A stretch of 64,000 nucleotides of DNA from Clostridia bacterium (lineage in GTDB: Bacteria > Bacillota > Clostridia > Peptostreptococcales > Acidaminobacteraceae): NCBI GenBank assembly GCA_016938815.1, contig JAFGTX010000066.1:1-64000 (forward strand), read 5' to 3'. Both the position numbers and the translations under genes were made by a program. The notes beneath the pieces were generated by a model, which was not told where the DNA came from, did not search any database, and worked only from the letters and a program-made list of their open reading frames with translations. The stretch's first letter is position 1, and each line of letters starts with the position of its first letter. This document shows, piece by piece, positions 23,755-31,964 of this stretch.

Positions 23755-24651
23755 TTAATTTGAGGCCATCACAGGTTCACTTTTAGATTCATTTTTTCCT
23801 ACAGCTGATCTGAGCATGCTAACAGAAGTTATAAAGACTACCGCTACAACCAATTTATTAAGTGTGTCTACCGACATTGATTTGACTAAAAAGGCTGCCA
23901 GCAAGACCCCTACGACACCGAAAATATTAAATGCCATAGATAGATGTCTATTGAACGCACCCTCTTTAACGAATTTAATGGAAGCTACGGGCTGTAAAAA
24001 TGCAGCCGATCCCATCATAATCGGAAATGCGACTAATGGAGACATCCCTAAAGTGAATACCAAGGCCATTATTGGAGCGAAACATCCAACACCAAAACAT
24101 TGTGTAATACCGGCTATAAAAGCCCCAATACACCCAATGACAAGCTTTATTCCCGTCAACCCGACAGCGTCACCTCCTGGAGGCATCAAACCTGTCATTT
24201 TGCAAATCATAATTGTGGCAACCAATAACAAGGCGACCGCCATAGAAAGTTGTACTTTGACTTTAGGTAATTTAGAGACAAGCCCCGCACCAATGTAGGC
24301 ACCTAATGAACAGCTCACAAGGATAGCCACCAAGGTCGTCGTATCTACTTTGACGACCGTAATAAATATGAATGCTTCTGCAATCACAGGCAAGCAATTT
24401 GCAACATTCAACGTTCCTGGAATTTGTTTATCGTCAACCATTTTGGTGAACTTAAAAATTGCTGCAGACGGTGCAAAACTACCAACCCCAAGAGTATCAA
24501 AGAAATTTACAACCGCACCAATAGCGCCAGCTGTAAAGAAATTGATGTTTTCCAACTTGCCTTCTTTCTTTACCGCCAAATAATCTTTAACAAAAATAAA
24601 AATGAACATAACTGCAAATACAAATAAGGTACCTAATATAATTTGAACCAT
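23755..24651 (-). CDS. TSUP family permease (TauE/SafE-like)
   Basis: A 298-aa membrane protein with about eight helices in two homologous halves: FDTLGVGSFAPSAA near residue 50 and CFGVGCFAPIMAL near 187 are the paired family motifs. TauE/SafE proteins export sulfite, sulfoacetate or similar, and some move other organic anions; substrate not determinable here. AGGAGAGG precedes the ATG. It carries the same 278-bp leader as the NSS gene, about 75 bp upstream of its start, so it should respond to the same signal. That suggests a shared link to sulfur or amino-acid supply (inference). Monocistronic with its own terminator. Confidence 0.9.
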   Translation of the reverse strand: MVQIILGTLFVFAVMFIFIFVKDYLAVKKEGKLENINFFTAGAIGAVVNFFDTLGVGSFAPSAAIFKFTKMVDDKQIPGTLNVANCLPVIAEAFIFITVVKVDTTTLVAILVSCSLGAYIGAGLVSKLPKVKVQLSMAVALLLVATIMICKMTGLMPPGGDAVGLTGIKLVIGCIGAFIAGITQCFGVGCFAPIMALVFTLGMSPLVAFPIMMGSAAFLQPVASIKFVKEGAFNRHLSMAFNIFGVVGVLLAAFLVKSMSVDTLNKLVVAVVFITSVSMLRSAVGKNESKSEPVMASN

Positions 24652-24726
24652 GATATCCTCTCCTGACTTTCCAATCTCCCACGATTGTTTTCTACAAAAT
24701 CAAACCCAACATTTTGTTAATTAAAT

Positions 24727-25003
24727 AACAACACAGATCATTAAAAATGCATTCTCGAACATTCTGTACTCGAATGCATTTGTTAACTTTCTGTAATTTC
24801 ACGATTGTTATTCCTGCATTATGTTAACTCAACATTTTAGATATTGCAAGGTTTTTGAAGGTATCTTAGTATGAAATTACGGTTTGTTAATAATCTTACT
24901 CTGAAATGTTAATGTTGTTTAACATTTTGTACTTTTAACGAATTTAGTTTGAATGTTCAGTCAACTATATATTTGCTGGACTATTTCGTGATCCTGATTA
25001 ATG
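24727..25003 (-). repeat. Leader repeat copy B, upstream of the TSUP permease
   Basis: Collinear with copy A (23386-23663). Both contain the hairpin, the ATTGCAAGGTTTTTGAAGGT run, a conserved GTTAATAAT, a 55-bp diverged spacer and a block with TTCAGTCAAC. The last block resembles a CodY box (AATTTTCWGAAAATT) at 11 of 15 positions in each copy. The TSUP start is 75 bp away; the ferritin-like gene diverges on the other side, 51 bp away. Confidence 0.85.
24745..24781 (-). promoter_or_regulatory. Terminator-like hairpin in leader copy B
   Basis: AAATGCATTC (24745-24754) and GAATGCATTT (24772-24781), followed on the minus strand by TTAATG after a T run. Same place in the leader as in copy A; the loop sequence with ACAGAATGTTC is identical. 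Confidence 0.55.
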
Positions 25004-25054
25004 AAACTTTCTAGGGGTAGTTAATGAAAAATAGCAAAATTAAGGAGGTTTATT

Positions 25055-25546
25055 ATGAAAAAGGCCGAACTGACAGCAATTAAACAAGCGATTCTCATGG
25101 AAATAGAGGGTTATGAGTTTTACAGAATGGCACAGAAGAATTTTGACAATCCAGAGGTTAAAGATGCTTTTGGCACCTTGATGGATGAAGAACGGATGCA
25201 CGCCGACTGGCTCAAAACAACCTACGAACACTTAAATCACTCACCAGATAAAAGCTTGGATCTGTCGTTTCTGGACACAAAGCCCAGCGCTAAGATATTT
25301 GATTGGAAAAATCTGATGCACCAAAGCGCGCAGTCACCCCTAGCCGCTTTAGGCATTGCTCTTGAATTGGAGAAGAGCTCAATGGCGCATTATAAAAATC
25401 TGGCTCAACAGGCCGATGACGCTAATTTAGAACGATTGTTTAACGTACTCGCGACTTGGGAAGAATCTCATTATAAACAGTTCGACGAACTGTATCAACA
25501 ACTGAAGGATGAGTGGTGGTCAACACAGCACTATGCACCATTCTAA
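25055..25546 (+). CDS. Ferritin-like diiron protein (rubrerythrin/YciE-type)
   Basis: A 163-aa four-helix bundle with the pattern of diiron ligands: EIEGYEFY near residue 17, DEERMHADW near 47, ELEKSSMAHY near 110 and WEESHYKQF near 137. It has no rubredoxin domain, so it is not a complete rubrerythrin. Such proteins handle peroxide or store iron. TAAGGAGG precedes the ATG. It diverges from the TSUP gene and has its own terminator. A role in oxidative stress of an anaerobe is inferred. Confidence 0.87.
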   Translation: MKKAELTAIKQAILMEIEGYEFYRMAQKNFDNPEVKDAFGTLMDEERMHADWLKTTYEHLNHSPDKSLDLSFLDTKPSAKIFDWKNLMHQSAQSPLAALGIALELEKSSMAHYKNLAQQADDANLERLFNVLATWEESHYKQFDELYQQLKDEWWSTQHYAPF

Positions 25547-25551
25547 ATAAG

Positions 25552-25586
25552 AAAGGTGATGCGTTGATTAACGCATCACCTTTTTA
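25552..25586. terminator. Bidirectional terminator
   Basis: AAAGGTGATGCGTT (25552-25565) and AACGCATCACCTTT (25570-25583), 14-bp perfect stem with a 4-nt loop, T run on the plus side. It separates the ferritin-like and NERD-like convergent genes. Confidence 0.92.
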
Positions 25587-25592
25587 AAAGGG

Positions 25593-26123
25593 CTATTCTG
25601 CCAAACTTTCCTTGATTTTTTCCACTGCCTCAGCAGATAGGACACTTGGTTTATCGATCACATAGGCTACGAATTCTTTAAGCGGCACGATCGGCACACC
25701 GATGTTCAACTTTGCCACCGCTCTTTTTGATAAGCAAATCACTTCATACACCGGAATTTCCATTTCTAGATATTCCCCTATTTTTTCAAATTCCCGCCGC
25801 TGCTTTTCCATCCGTCTGACTGGATTGGGCATGGAAAGTTTCCTATGTTCAAGCACCTGATACCAAGATACATCTTCCTCATCCCCATAGACGCGGCCCA
25901 ATATTTCTGAGTTATAATAGATATTAAAGATACCACGAGTGGAAACAAAGAGATAGGGTGCTAATGTTTGATTATCCAGCATCACATCTTCTATGACCGA
26001 GCCATGAGCCATGAGTTGTTCCAAATAGGCTTCAAAAGGTTCCTCTCCTTTGAATTGACCAACACGCCATCTAAACAGGAAGAAGATTCCCGCTAAAAAA
26101 ATCAAAAATATCACTAAATGCAT
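25593..26123 (-). CDS. Membrane-anchored degenerate NERD-like protein
   Basis: A 176-aa protein: one N-terminal helix (HLVIFLIFLAGIFFLF) and a cytoplasmic domain with the landmarks of NERD (nuclease-related) domains: KGEEPFEAYL, VIEDVML, VSTRGIFNIYY, a tryptophan (DVSWYQ) and MPNPVRRMEKQ. The acidic and lysine residues that NERD uses for catalysis (a D before VS and ExK after GIF) are not in place, so nuclease activity is doubtful. AGGTGG lies just before ATG 26123; the 64 extra track codons run into the promoter of the divergent EamA gene. Assignment is by eye and moderate. An alternative is a small unrelated membrane protein. Confidence 0.6.
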   Translation of the reverse strand: MHLVIFLIFLAGIFFLFRWRVGQFKGEEPFEAYLEQLMAHGSVIEDVMLDNQTLAPYLFVSTRGIFNIYYNSEILGRVYGDEEDVSWYQVLEHRKLSMPNPVRRMEKQRREFEKIGEYLEMEIPVYEVICLSKRAVAKLNIGVPIVPLKEFVAYVIDKPSVLSAEAVEKIKESLAE

Positions 26124-26238
26124 ATGTCCACCTATCTTTCTATCGCTTTTTCCAATAAATGTGTTATGATAATTATGCCTTTCTTTGAGGTTTCGAAGAC
26201 TTATTTCTATTATAAACAAAACTTTAGGAGTTGAATAC

Positions 26239-27105
26239 ATGGACGAAAAAAATAAAGGCATTATTTTGATTATTCTTTCATCACTTTTCTTTGCTTTGAT
26301 GGCAACGACCGTCAAATTCGCCGAAGGCTATTCCTTGGCTGAAAAAGTGTTCTTTAGAAATTTCATCGGCTTACTGGTCATGACCTACAGCATCTATCAA
26401 CAGAAGATTTCATTCAAACCCAACAATTTGAAACTGCTAACGCTTCGATCACTTCTGGGCTTATCTGGCGTTTACCTTTATTTTATTACCTTGGGTCACT
26501 TGGACCTAAGTCTGGCAGTTACCCTGAACAAAACATCACCCTTTTTCGTTATGATTTTTGCAGTCATCTTCTTGAACGAGAAATTGACACGATATAAACT
26601 GGTGAGTCTAATTGTCGCGATCGGTGGCGTAATTATCATTATGCGACCTTCAGCAGCATTTGATCCTGTCTATGGCATCGTGGCACTATGCGCCGCAGTT
26701 GTAGCCGGTGGCGCCTACACGGTCGTACGCATGCTCAAAGACTATGACCATCCGCTGGTCGTCATCTTCTATTTTTGTCTCTATTCTGTCCTCATCACTG
26801 GACCGATTGCCTTAAAAAGCGGCATGCACATCACTTCATTTAAGGACATTGGTATACTGACACTCATCGGCTTGTTCGCAGTCATCGCTCAAACACTCAT
26901 GACTTTCGCCTATCGATACGCCCCCGCTTCTGAGTTGGCGATTTATTCTTATATGAATATCGTTTTTTCATTCATCATCGGCGTGGTATTATTTCACGAA
27001 AGTCTTGCCATAATAAATGCCGTCGGTGTGATGCTCATCATTCTTGCGGGTTATATCAACTATCTTGGACAGATGAAAAACCTACATAAAATTTCAAAAG
27101 CATAG
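26239..27105 (+). CDS. EamA/DMT superfamily permease
   Basis: A 288-aa protein with ten hydrophobic helices in two EamA repeats (about 5-135 and 148-280), as in RhaT/YdcZ-type drug/metabolite transporters. The first half contains KTSPFFVMIFAVIFLNEKL, the usual EamA helix 4 ending in NEKL; the second has the matching FSFIIGVVLFHES. Direction and substrate are not known. ATG 26239 has AGGAG eight bases upstream; the track ORF is 18 codons too long. The protease gene starts 10 bp downstream and is likely cotranscribed. Confidence 0.9.
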   Translation: MDEKNKGIILIILSSLFFALMATTVKFAEGYSLAEKVFFRNFIGLLVMTYSIYQQKISFKPNNLKLLTLRSLLGLSGVYLYFITLGHLDLSLAVTLNKTSPFFVMIFAVIFLNEKLTRYKLVSLIVAIGGVIIIMRPSAAFDPVYGIVALCAAVVAGGAYTVVRMLKDYDHPLVVIFYFCLYSVLITGPIALKSGMHITSFKDIGILTLIGLFAVIAQTLMTFAYRYAPASELAIYSYMNIVFSFIIGVVLFHESLAIINAVGVMLIILAGYINYLGQMKNLHKISKA

Positions 27106-27115
27106 GAGTTTTGAC

Positions 27116-28984
27116 ATGAAAAAGTTATTATCAATTTTAGTGCTATTGCTATGGATCGCCACAAGCTCCAGTTTTTGTGAAACTCAAGGCGATTATACGC
27201 TGATGATTTACATGAACGGTTCTACATTAGAAAGTAATTATGACTATATCGAGCAGGCCTTTCGTGGTAATGCATCCAAAGACCTGTCTGAAATGATTGC
27301 CGGTTACCAAGGCGATGATCATATCAATATCATCCTCGAAACCATCGGTACCAAGCGTTGGGACAACGATTACGTCAGTAGCGAGGAAACTCAACGCTTT
27401 ATACTGACTCAAGATGGCTTTAAGCTGCTTGCCAGCTTGCCTAACCAAAACGTTGGCTATAAAAAAGGACTCTCTGACTTTATCCTCTGGAGCAAACGAC
27501 TATACCCCTCTGATCATTATGGTCTGATTCTTTGGAATCACGGCGGTGGTCCAGTCTATGGATTTGGTCTTGATGAAAACTTCGGTGGCGATATCTTGCA
27601 TATAGAGGAACTTGTCGGTGCACTATCTACCGTGCAAACAAATGCCAATATCCATTTTGATTTTATCGGTTTCGACGCCTGTCTGATGGCCAGTCTCGAA
27701 ATTGCAGATGCCCTTTCACCTTATGCCGACTATCTTTTTGCGTCTGAGGAATGGGAACCTAGCCACGGATGGTACTACACTACTTTGCTTGAAAAGTTAC
27801 ACGAAACACCCACGATGGATACAGAAACACTCGGTAAAATCATAGCCGATAGTTATCTAGAGGAAGCCAATGAAAAAGGTGAAAGCTACAACATTACCTT
27901 TTCCGTCATCAAACTGGCTGCGGTACAAAGCGTCGTAGACGAGCTTGAATTGTTAACTGAATTTGCACAGCCTTTTTTCAAAACACCGGCCAATTTCTAC
28001 GATTTTGCAAAAGCGGCTGCTAAATCCCGGGCCTTTGGCGGCAATACCGAATCCCTAGGTTATACAGACCTAATTGATTTGAAAGACTTCGCCGATCAGC
28101 TTTCAAAAAAACTCGCTCTGCCGACGGAGCGTATCACAGAAGCCTTAGACGCAGCCGTCGTTTATAAAATCGATGGTTCCAACTCAAAAAATACCGGCGG
28201 CCTCTCCATCTATTTTCCGCTTAGGGATAAAGCACATCTTGAAGAGGATATGAAACTTTACCGAAATATCGGGTTTTCAGAAAGCTACGTCGCCTTTTTG
28301 GACGCATTCCAAAATCATATGACATCACTTTCAAGCGACGACGAACTCACTTATGATTTAAAACCGCCCAACGACCAAAGTGATTTTTACCATGTTCTTT
28401 TCGAAGATGAAGACCTCGATAAAATCGCCCAAGTCTATTTGGATATTTTTGTCCTGACAGAAGATGATCCTTTCCCAGATTATACCTACATCGGCTACGG
28501 CTATGACAATTTGGTCTTCTTCGACACATCTGATCGATACTACAACGAAATGTTCGATAAGGATTGGGTACACCTAGATAATACCCCACTTCTCATAAGA
28601 CTGATGAGCGACAATGAAAACGACATCGAATACGAGTCACCGGTTATTTATAACCAGCAAAAGATGTATTTGCTTTTTTCCTATGATAAAATCGAAAAAA
28701 AATACCTCATCAACGGTCTTAGAAAAGGTGTGGACCCTATCACCAGAAAACCAGACAAGGAAATCTATCAACTAAAACCAGGATCGACCTTGCAACCGCT
28801 TTATAGAGGCTACAATTCTAAATACAGACGCTTCGAGTGGGTAGAAGGCGAAGCCCTCACCATAATTGTCGATACCGTCATTACGAGAAAAGATTTAAAC
28901 GCAGAAAACTACGTTCTTGCCTTTCGTTATTACGATTACAGCTTTCAATCTTATCTGACCGATTTCTTCAAGTTTGAACGATAG
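27116..28984 (+). CDS. Secreted clostripain-family (C11) cysteine protease
   Basis: A 622-aa exported protease. A signal peptide (KKLLSILVLLLWIATSSSF) is followed by a C11 domain with the catalytic dyad His in LILWNHGGG (H142) and Cys in GFDACLM (C189). Clostripain cleaves after arginine; the S1 specificity here is not determined. The C-terminal 220 residues are acidic and beta-rich with no domain I recognise. There is no sortase motif or S-layer domain, so it is probably released or held at the wall. AGGAG precedes the ATG. It fits peptide scavenging with PepD and the peptidases in this window. Cotranscribed with the EamA permease. Confidence 0.9.
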   Translation: MKKLLSILVLLLWIATSSSFCETQGDYTLMIYMNGSTLESNYDYIEQAFRGNASKDLSEMIAGYQGDDHINIILETIGTKRWDNDYVSSEETQRFILTQDGFKLLASLPNQNVGYKKGLSDFILWSKRLYPSDHYGLILWNHGGGPVYGFGLDENFGGDILHIEELVGALSTVQTNANIHFDFIGFDACLMASLEIADALSPYADYLFASEEWEPSHGWYYTTLLEKLHETPTMDTETLGKIIADSYLEEANEKGESYNITFSVIKLAAVQSVVDELELLTEFAQPFFKTPANFYDFAKAAAKSRAFGGNTESLGYTDLIDLKDFADQLSKKLALPTERITEALDAAVVYKIDGSNSKNTGGLSIYFPLRDKAHLEEDMKLYRNIGFSESYVAFLDAFQNHMTSLSSDDELTYDLKPPNDQSDFYHVLFEDEDLDKIAQVYLDIFVLTEDDPFPDYTYIGYGYDNLVFFDTSDRYYNEMFDKDWVHLDNTPLLIRLMSDNENDIEYESPVIYNQQKMYLLFSYDKIEKKYLINGLRKGVDPITRKPDKEIYQLKPGSTLQPLYRGYNSKYRRFEWVEGEALTIIVDTVITRKDLNAENYVLAFRYYDYSFQSYLTDFFKFER

Positions 28985-29003
28985 TCGTATGTATTAGAAA
29001 TAT

Positions 29004-29060
29004 TAAAAACCCTTTTTCCAGACCATCATGCTGTGGTACTTAGAAAAAGGGTTCTTTTTA
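29004..29060. terminator. Bidirectional terminator with long stem
   Basis: AACCCTTTTTC (29008-29018) and GAAAAAGGGTT (29043-29053), 11-bp perfect stem enclosing CCA/TGG pairs, then CTTTTTA. A tract on the left allows leftward use too. Separates the convergent protease and chemoreceptor genes. Confidence 0.88.
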
Positions 29061-29062
29061 TA

Positions 29063-31081
29063 TTATAGTGTCTTAAAATTAGCCACGCTTTCCGATAATT
29101 CAATTGCCACATTTCGGTTTGTCTCTGTCAGTGCATTAACCTCCTCAACGGATGCGGTCTGCTCTTCTGTGGATGCAGAAATTTCCTGACATGTCGCAGA
29201 TAGGTTGGCGGTAAGTTCTGCAAGGATATTCACAGCACTCATAATATCACCCTTGCTATCTTCGACTGCATTGTTGACAGAAACAACTTCATCCATCGAC
29301 ATAACCAACGCTTCGATTGAGTCTTGTATCTTCTCAAAAATTTCAAGCGTTCTGCCAAGGGTTTCTTTTTGATGTATCGATGCATCACCAATGGCTTGAA
29401 CATCAGAAGTTGTCAACTTTGTCTTTTGTGAAATGCTGCCAATGATGGTCTCGACTTGTTCCGTTGTCACGCTCGTCTCCTCCGCAAGTTTGCGTATCTC
29501 CTCCGCGACAACAGCGAAGCCTCTACCCGCATCTCCCGCTCTTGCAGCTTCGATTGAGGCATTCAACGCCAATAGGTTTGTCTGATTGGAGACCGAGCGA
29601 ATACGTTCTGTAAAATCTTTCATATTGGTGACAATCACGTCAATATCGGTAATTCCTTTTGAGACGATCAGCGTTTTAGAAATGCTGTCCTGAATGACTT
29701 GAGCCAGCTCACTAATAATTTCTTCACCTTCATGGCTCAAGGAATTGACCACATCTACCTGCGCATTCGCCTGTTGGATACTGGTATGACCTTGATCGAT
29801 ACGTTGACCCAGGTTCTCAGCACCAAACGCAACTTTGTCTGCTTCTTTTGCCTGATCTGTAGCTGACATAGCCAATGACTCTACAGCCTTTGCATTTTCA
29901 CTAATAGCCTGTGCTGTTTCGTTCATGATTTCAGATAACTGGTCAGCACCGCTTTCTACCTTTCCGGCATCCTTTTTAAGACCGACAATCAAGGCACTTA
30001 AATCAATTTTCATTTGATGCACAGCATTGGCGATAATACCTATATCATCCTTTTGTCTTAACAATTTTTCATCTTCCGTGCTTGTGAAATCACCACCGGC
30101 AATTTCTCTAAGCTGTTGACTAAGTACCGTCAAGGGTTTAACCAGCAACTTGATCAAGAGCATAATCAGAAGCGCTGCGATTATACATGTAGCCAAGGTT
30201 GACACCACGGACTTCCATGCATTATTTCGCAATGCGACGTTCATCCGTTCTAGTGAAATACCTATGCAAATGGATCCTTTAAGTACACCCTCCTCATAGT
30301 AAGGTATCTGAACATCATAAGCCTCGACACCCGTCGATTCATCCTTCCAGTAAGAAGCACCAGCAATGCCCTTCTGAGTAGCATTCACCGTTATTTCATC
30401 CGTATAGGTTTCCCCAATCATGGTTTCAGTCCCTGCCAAGGCAACACCCTGTTCATCGATGATCAGAGCATAGAGGACATCCTCATTCTCTTGGGCATCC
30501 TTAAGCATCACATCTGCGTTGAAGCGGGATTGGAGCGCTTGAAGCGTCGTTGCTTTAACACCCATCTGAATGTAATAGCCTTTGGTACTCATGACCATAC
30601 CACCGTACTTATTCAATTCACCCGTTATCAAATCTCCGCGAACAGCTTCAATATAGTTTTCCTGAAAACCGTCAAAGACAGGATCCATCACGTGTCCCTT
30701 TGGATACTGCCATCCGACATAATCAACAATATCTGAATATACGATTTTTCGATCCGAATCAATAATAAAAATACCGCCGTCGATATTCAATTTCGGTGCT
30801 ATTGAAATCAGCAGTTCATTGGACATCTCTTCCATCGGTATCATGTTTATGGATTCACAGGCTTGGAGAATGCGTTCTGCCATAACGCCGTCTAAAACAC
30901 CTTCAAATGCTTTAGAGTTTTTTAATTTTTCATCCACAGAAAAAGCCAAATTGAACCCCTCGTTTTTCATCTCCTCCTGAAAAAGCCTTTCGACAGCATT
31001 CAGGTTCTGAATCGTCAACAAACCGCTGGCTATTACTATGATAATTACCATAACAAGTGTTAATTTCGTTTGAAACTTCAT
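29063..31081 (-). CDS. Methyl-accepting chemotaxis protein with dCache-like sensor
   Basis: A 672-aa chemoreceptor: TM1 (about 7-27), a 250-residue extracytoplasmic sensor of Cache type ([16 protein letters not shown] and [11 protein letters not shown] are the two Cache-like strands), TM2 (about 290-312), HAMP, and a cytoplasmic signalling domain with [38 protein letters not shown]. No C-terminal pentapeptide for CheR tethering. The ligand is unknown. Its upstream region has a short AT-rich direct repeat. The G-run GGGGGGG before the ATG acts as the ribosome-binding site. Monocistronic. Confidence 0.93.
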   Translation of the reverse strand: MKFQTKLTLVMVIIIVIASGLLTIQNLNAVERLFQEEMKNEGFNLAFSVDEKLKNSKAFEGVLDGVMAERILQACESINMIPMEEMSNELLISIAPKLNIDGGIFIIDSDRKIVYSDIVDYVGWQYPKGHVMDPVFDGFQENYIEAVRGDLITGELNKYGGMVMSTKGYYIQMGVKATTLQALQSRFNADVMLKDAQENEDVLYALIIDEQGVALAGTETMIGETYTDEITVNATQKGIAGASYWKDESTGVEAYDVQIPYYEEGVLKGSICIGISLERMNVALRNNAWKSVVSTLATCIIAALLIMLLIKLLVKPLTVLSQQLREIAGGDFTSTEDEKLLRQKDDIGIIANAVHQMKIDLSALIVGLKKDAGKVESGADQLSEIMNETAQAISENAKAVESLAMSATDQAKEADKVAFGAENLGQRIDQGHTSIQQANAQVDVVNSLSHEGEEIISELAQVIQDSISKTLIVSKGITDIDVIVTNMKDFTERIRSVSNQTNLLALNASIEAARAGDAGRGFAVVAEEIRKLAEETSVTTEQVETIIGSISQKTKLTTSDVQAIGDASIHQKETLGRTLEIFEKIQDSIEALVMSMDEVVSVNNAVEDSKGDIMSAVNILAELTANLSATCQEISASTEEQTASVEEVNALTETNRNVAIELSESVANFKTL

Positions 31082-31111
31082 TGTGATGCCCCCCCATTTT
31101 TAGATATAGAC

Positions 31112-31142
31112 GTGTTTATATTTTAACCATGTTTATATTTTA
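31112..31142. repeat. Direct repeat in the chemoreceptor promoter region
   Basis: GTGTTTATATTTTA (31112-31125) and ATGTTTATATTTTA (31129-31142), 17 bp apart start to start. On the minus strand each gives TAAAATATAAACA, so two copies of an AT-rich -10-like or binding element lie 30-60 bp upstream of the chemoreceptor start. Confidence 0.5.
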
Positions 31143-31187
31143 TAACATTTGGGGTGGAAAACAACCGAAATATCCAAAAAAATCTAT

Positions 31188-31808
31188 CTATTCATTGCTT
31201 TTTTTGAAAAGTGTTGATTTTACATGCTTTTCTTCACCTTTCAGAATCGAAATGACATTTTTTTTGTGTTTATAGACGCTTAAGAGGACAATCCACAAGC
31301 TGATCACCAAGGGCAAAATACCATAATGACCAAGATAGGTTCCAAGCAGCAACACCAGCAGCAAGCCAAATGTCCCAAGCACGATATAATCCGTCAATAA
31401 ACTCACTAGGACAAAAACGAACATCCCAACTAGACCTAAAATAAGATTTAAACCCAATAACATGCCGATTAGTGACGCGGTGCCTTTTCCTCCTTTAAAA
31501 TCCATGAAAAATGGGAAATCATGCCCCAATATGACAAAGAAACCTGCCGTGTACGTATAGTGCCCCAATAGAACATCTCCATGAAAAATGATTCTAAGAA
31601 TCCACAACGCTGCAAACGCCTTCAAAATATCAATGACCGCTACGAGGCCACCGTATTTTTTTCCATATGCAAGGGTCATATTAGAGGCACCTGCATTGCC
31701 ATTGCCTTTTTCACGGATATCGTCGCGAAGAAAAAACCGGCTAATCAAGTAAGATGCCTGAATACAACCAAAACCATAACCCACGATCGCACTAAAGAGA
31801 TAATGCAC
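31188..31808 (-). CDS. plsY: Glycerol-3-phosphate acyltransferase PlsY
   Basis: A 206-aa integral membrane enzyme that moves the acyl group from acyl phosphate to glycerol-3-phosphate. The family motifs are seen: GNGNAGASNM near residue 36, FKGGKGTAS near 105, and a C-terminal charged tail. About five helices. The start is GTG with a G-rich GGGGGTGAGG upstream. No plsX or other lipid gene is adjacent. There is an RND pump operon diverging from it. Confidence 0.92.
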   Translation of the reverse strand: MHYLFSAIVGYGFGCIQASYLISRFFLRDDIREKGNGNAGASNMTLAYGKKYGGLVAVIDILKAFAALWILRIIFHGDVLLGHYTYTAGFFVILGHDFPFFMDFKGGKGTASLIGMLLGLNLILGLVGMFVFVLVSLLTDYIVLGTFGLLLVLLLGTYLGHYGILPLVISLWIVLLSVYKHKKNVISILKGEEKHVKSTLFKKSNE

Positions 31809-31964
31809 AACCTCACCCCCTGTCTATCTTATACCCACTTTCAAGTGACCACGAAAAAGTATTTATAATGATTTTAGAAATACTTTAGAATTCTTTTGAC
31901 GCCTCTTTAGCATCTTATCCTAAACTTAATTTACATTACAGATTATTAAACAAGGAGGCGTATG

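Noticed and set aside
23386-25003. S-box (SAM-I) or T-box in the duplicated leaders
   Set aside because: Neither the conserved SAM-I core nor the T-box GGTGGTACCGCG-like sequence could be found on the minus strand; the leader remains unassigned.
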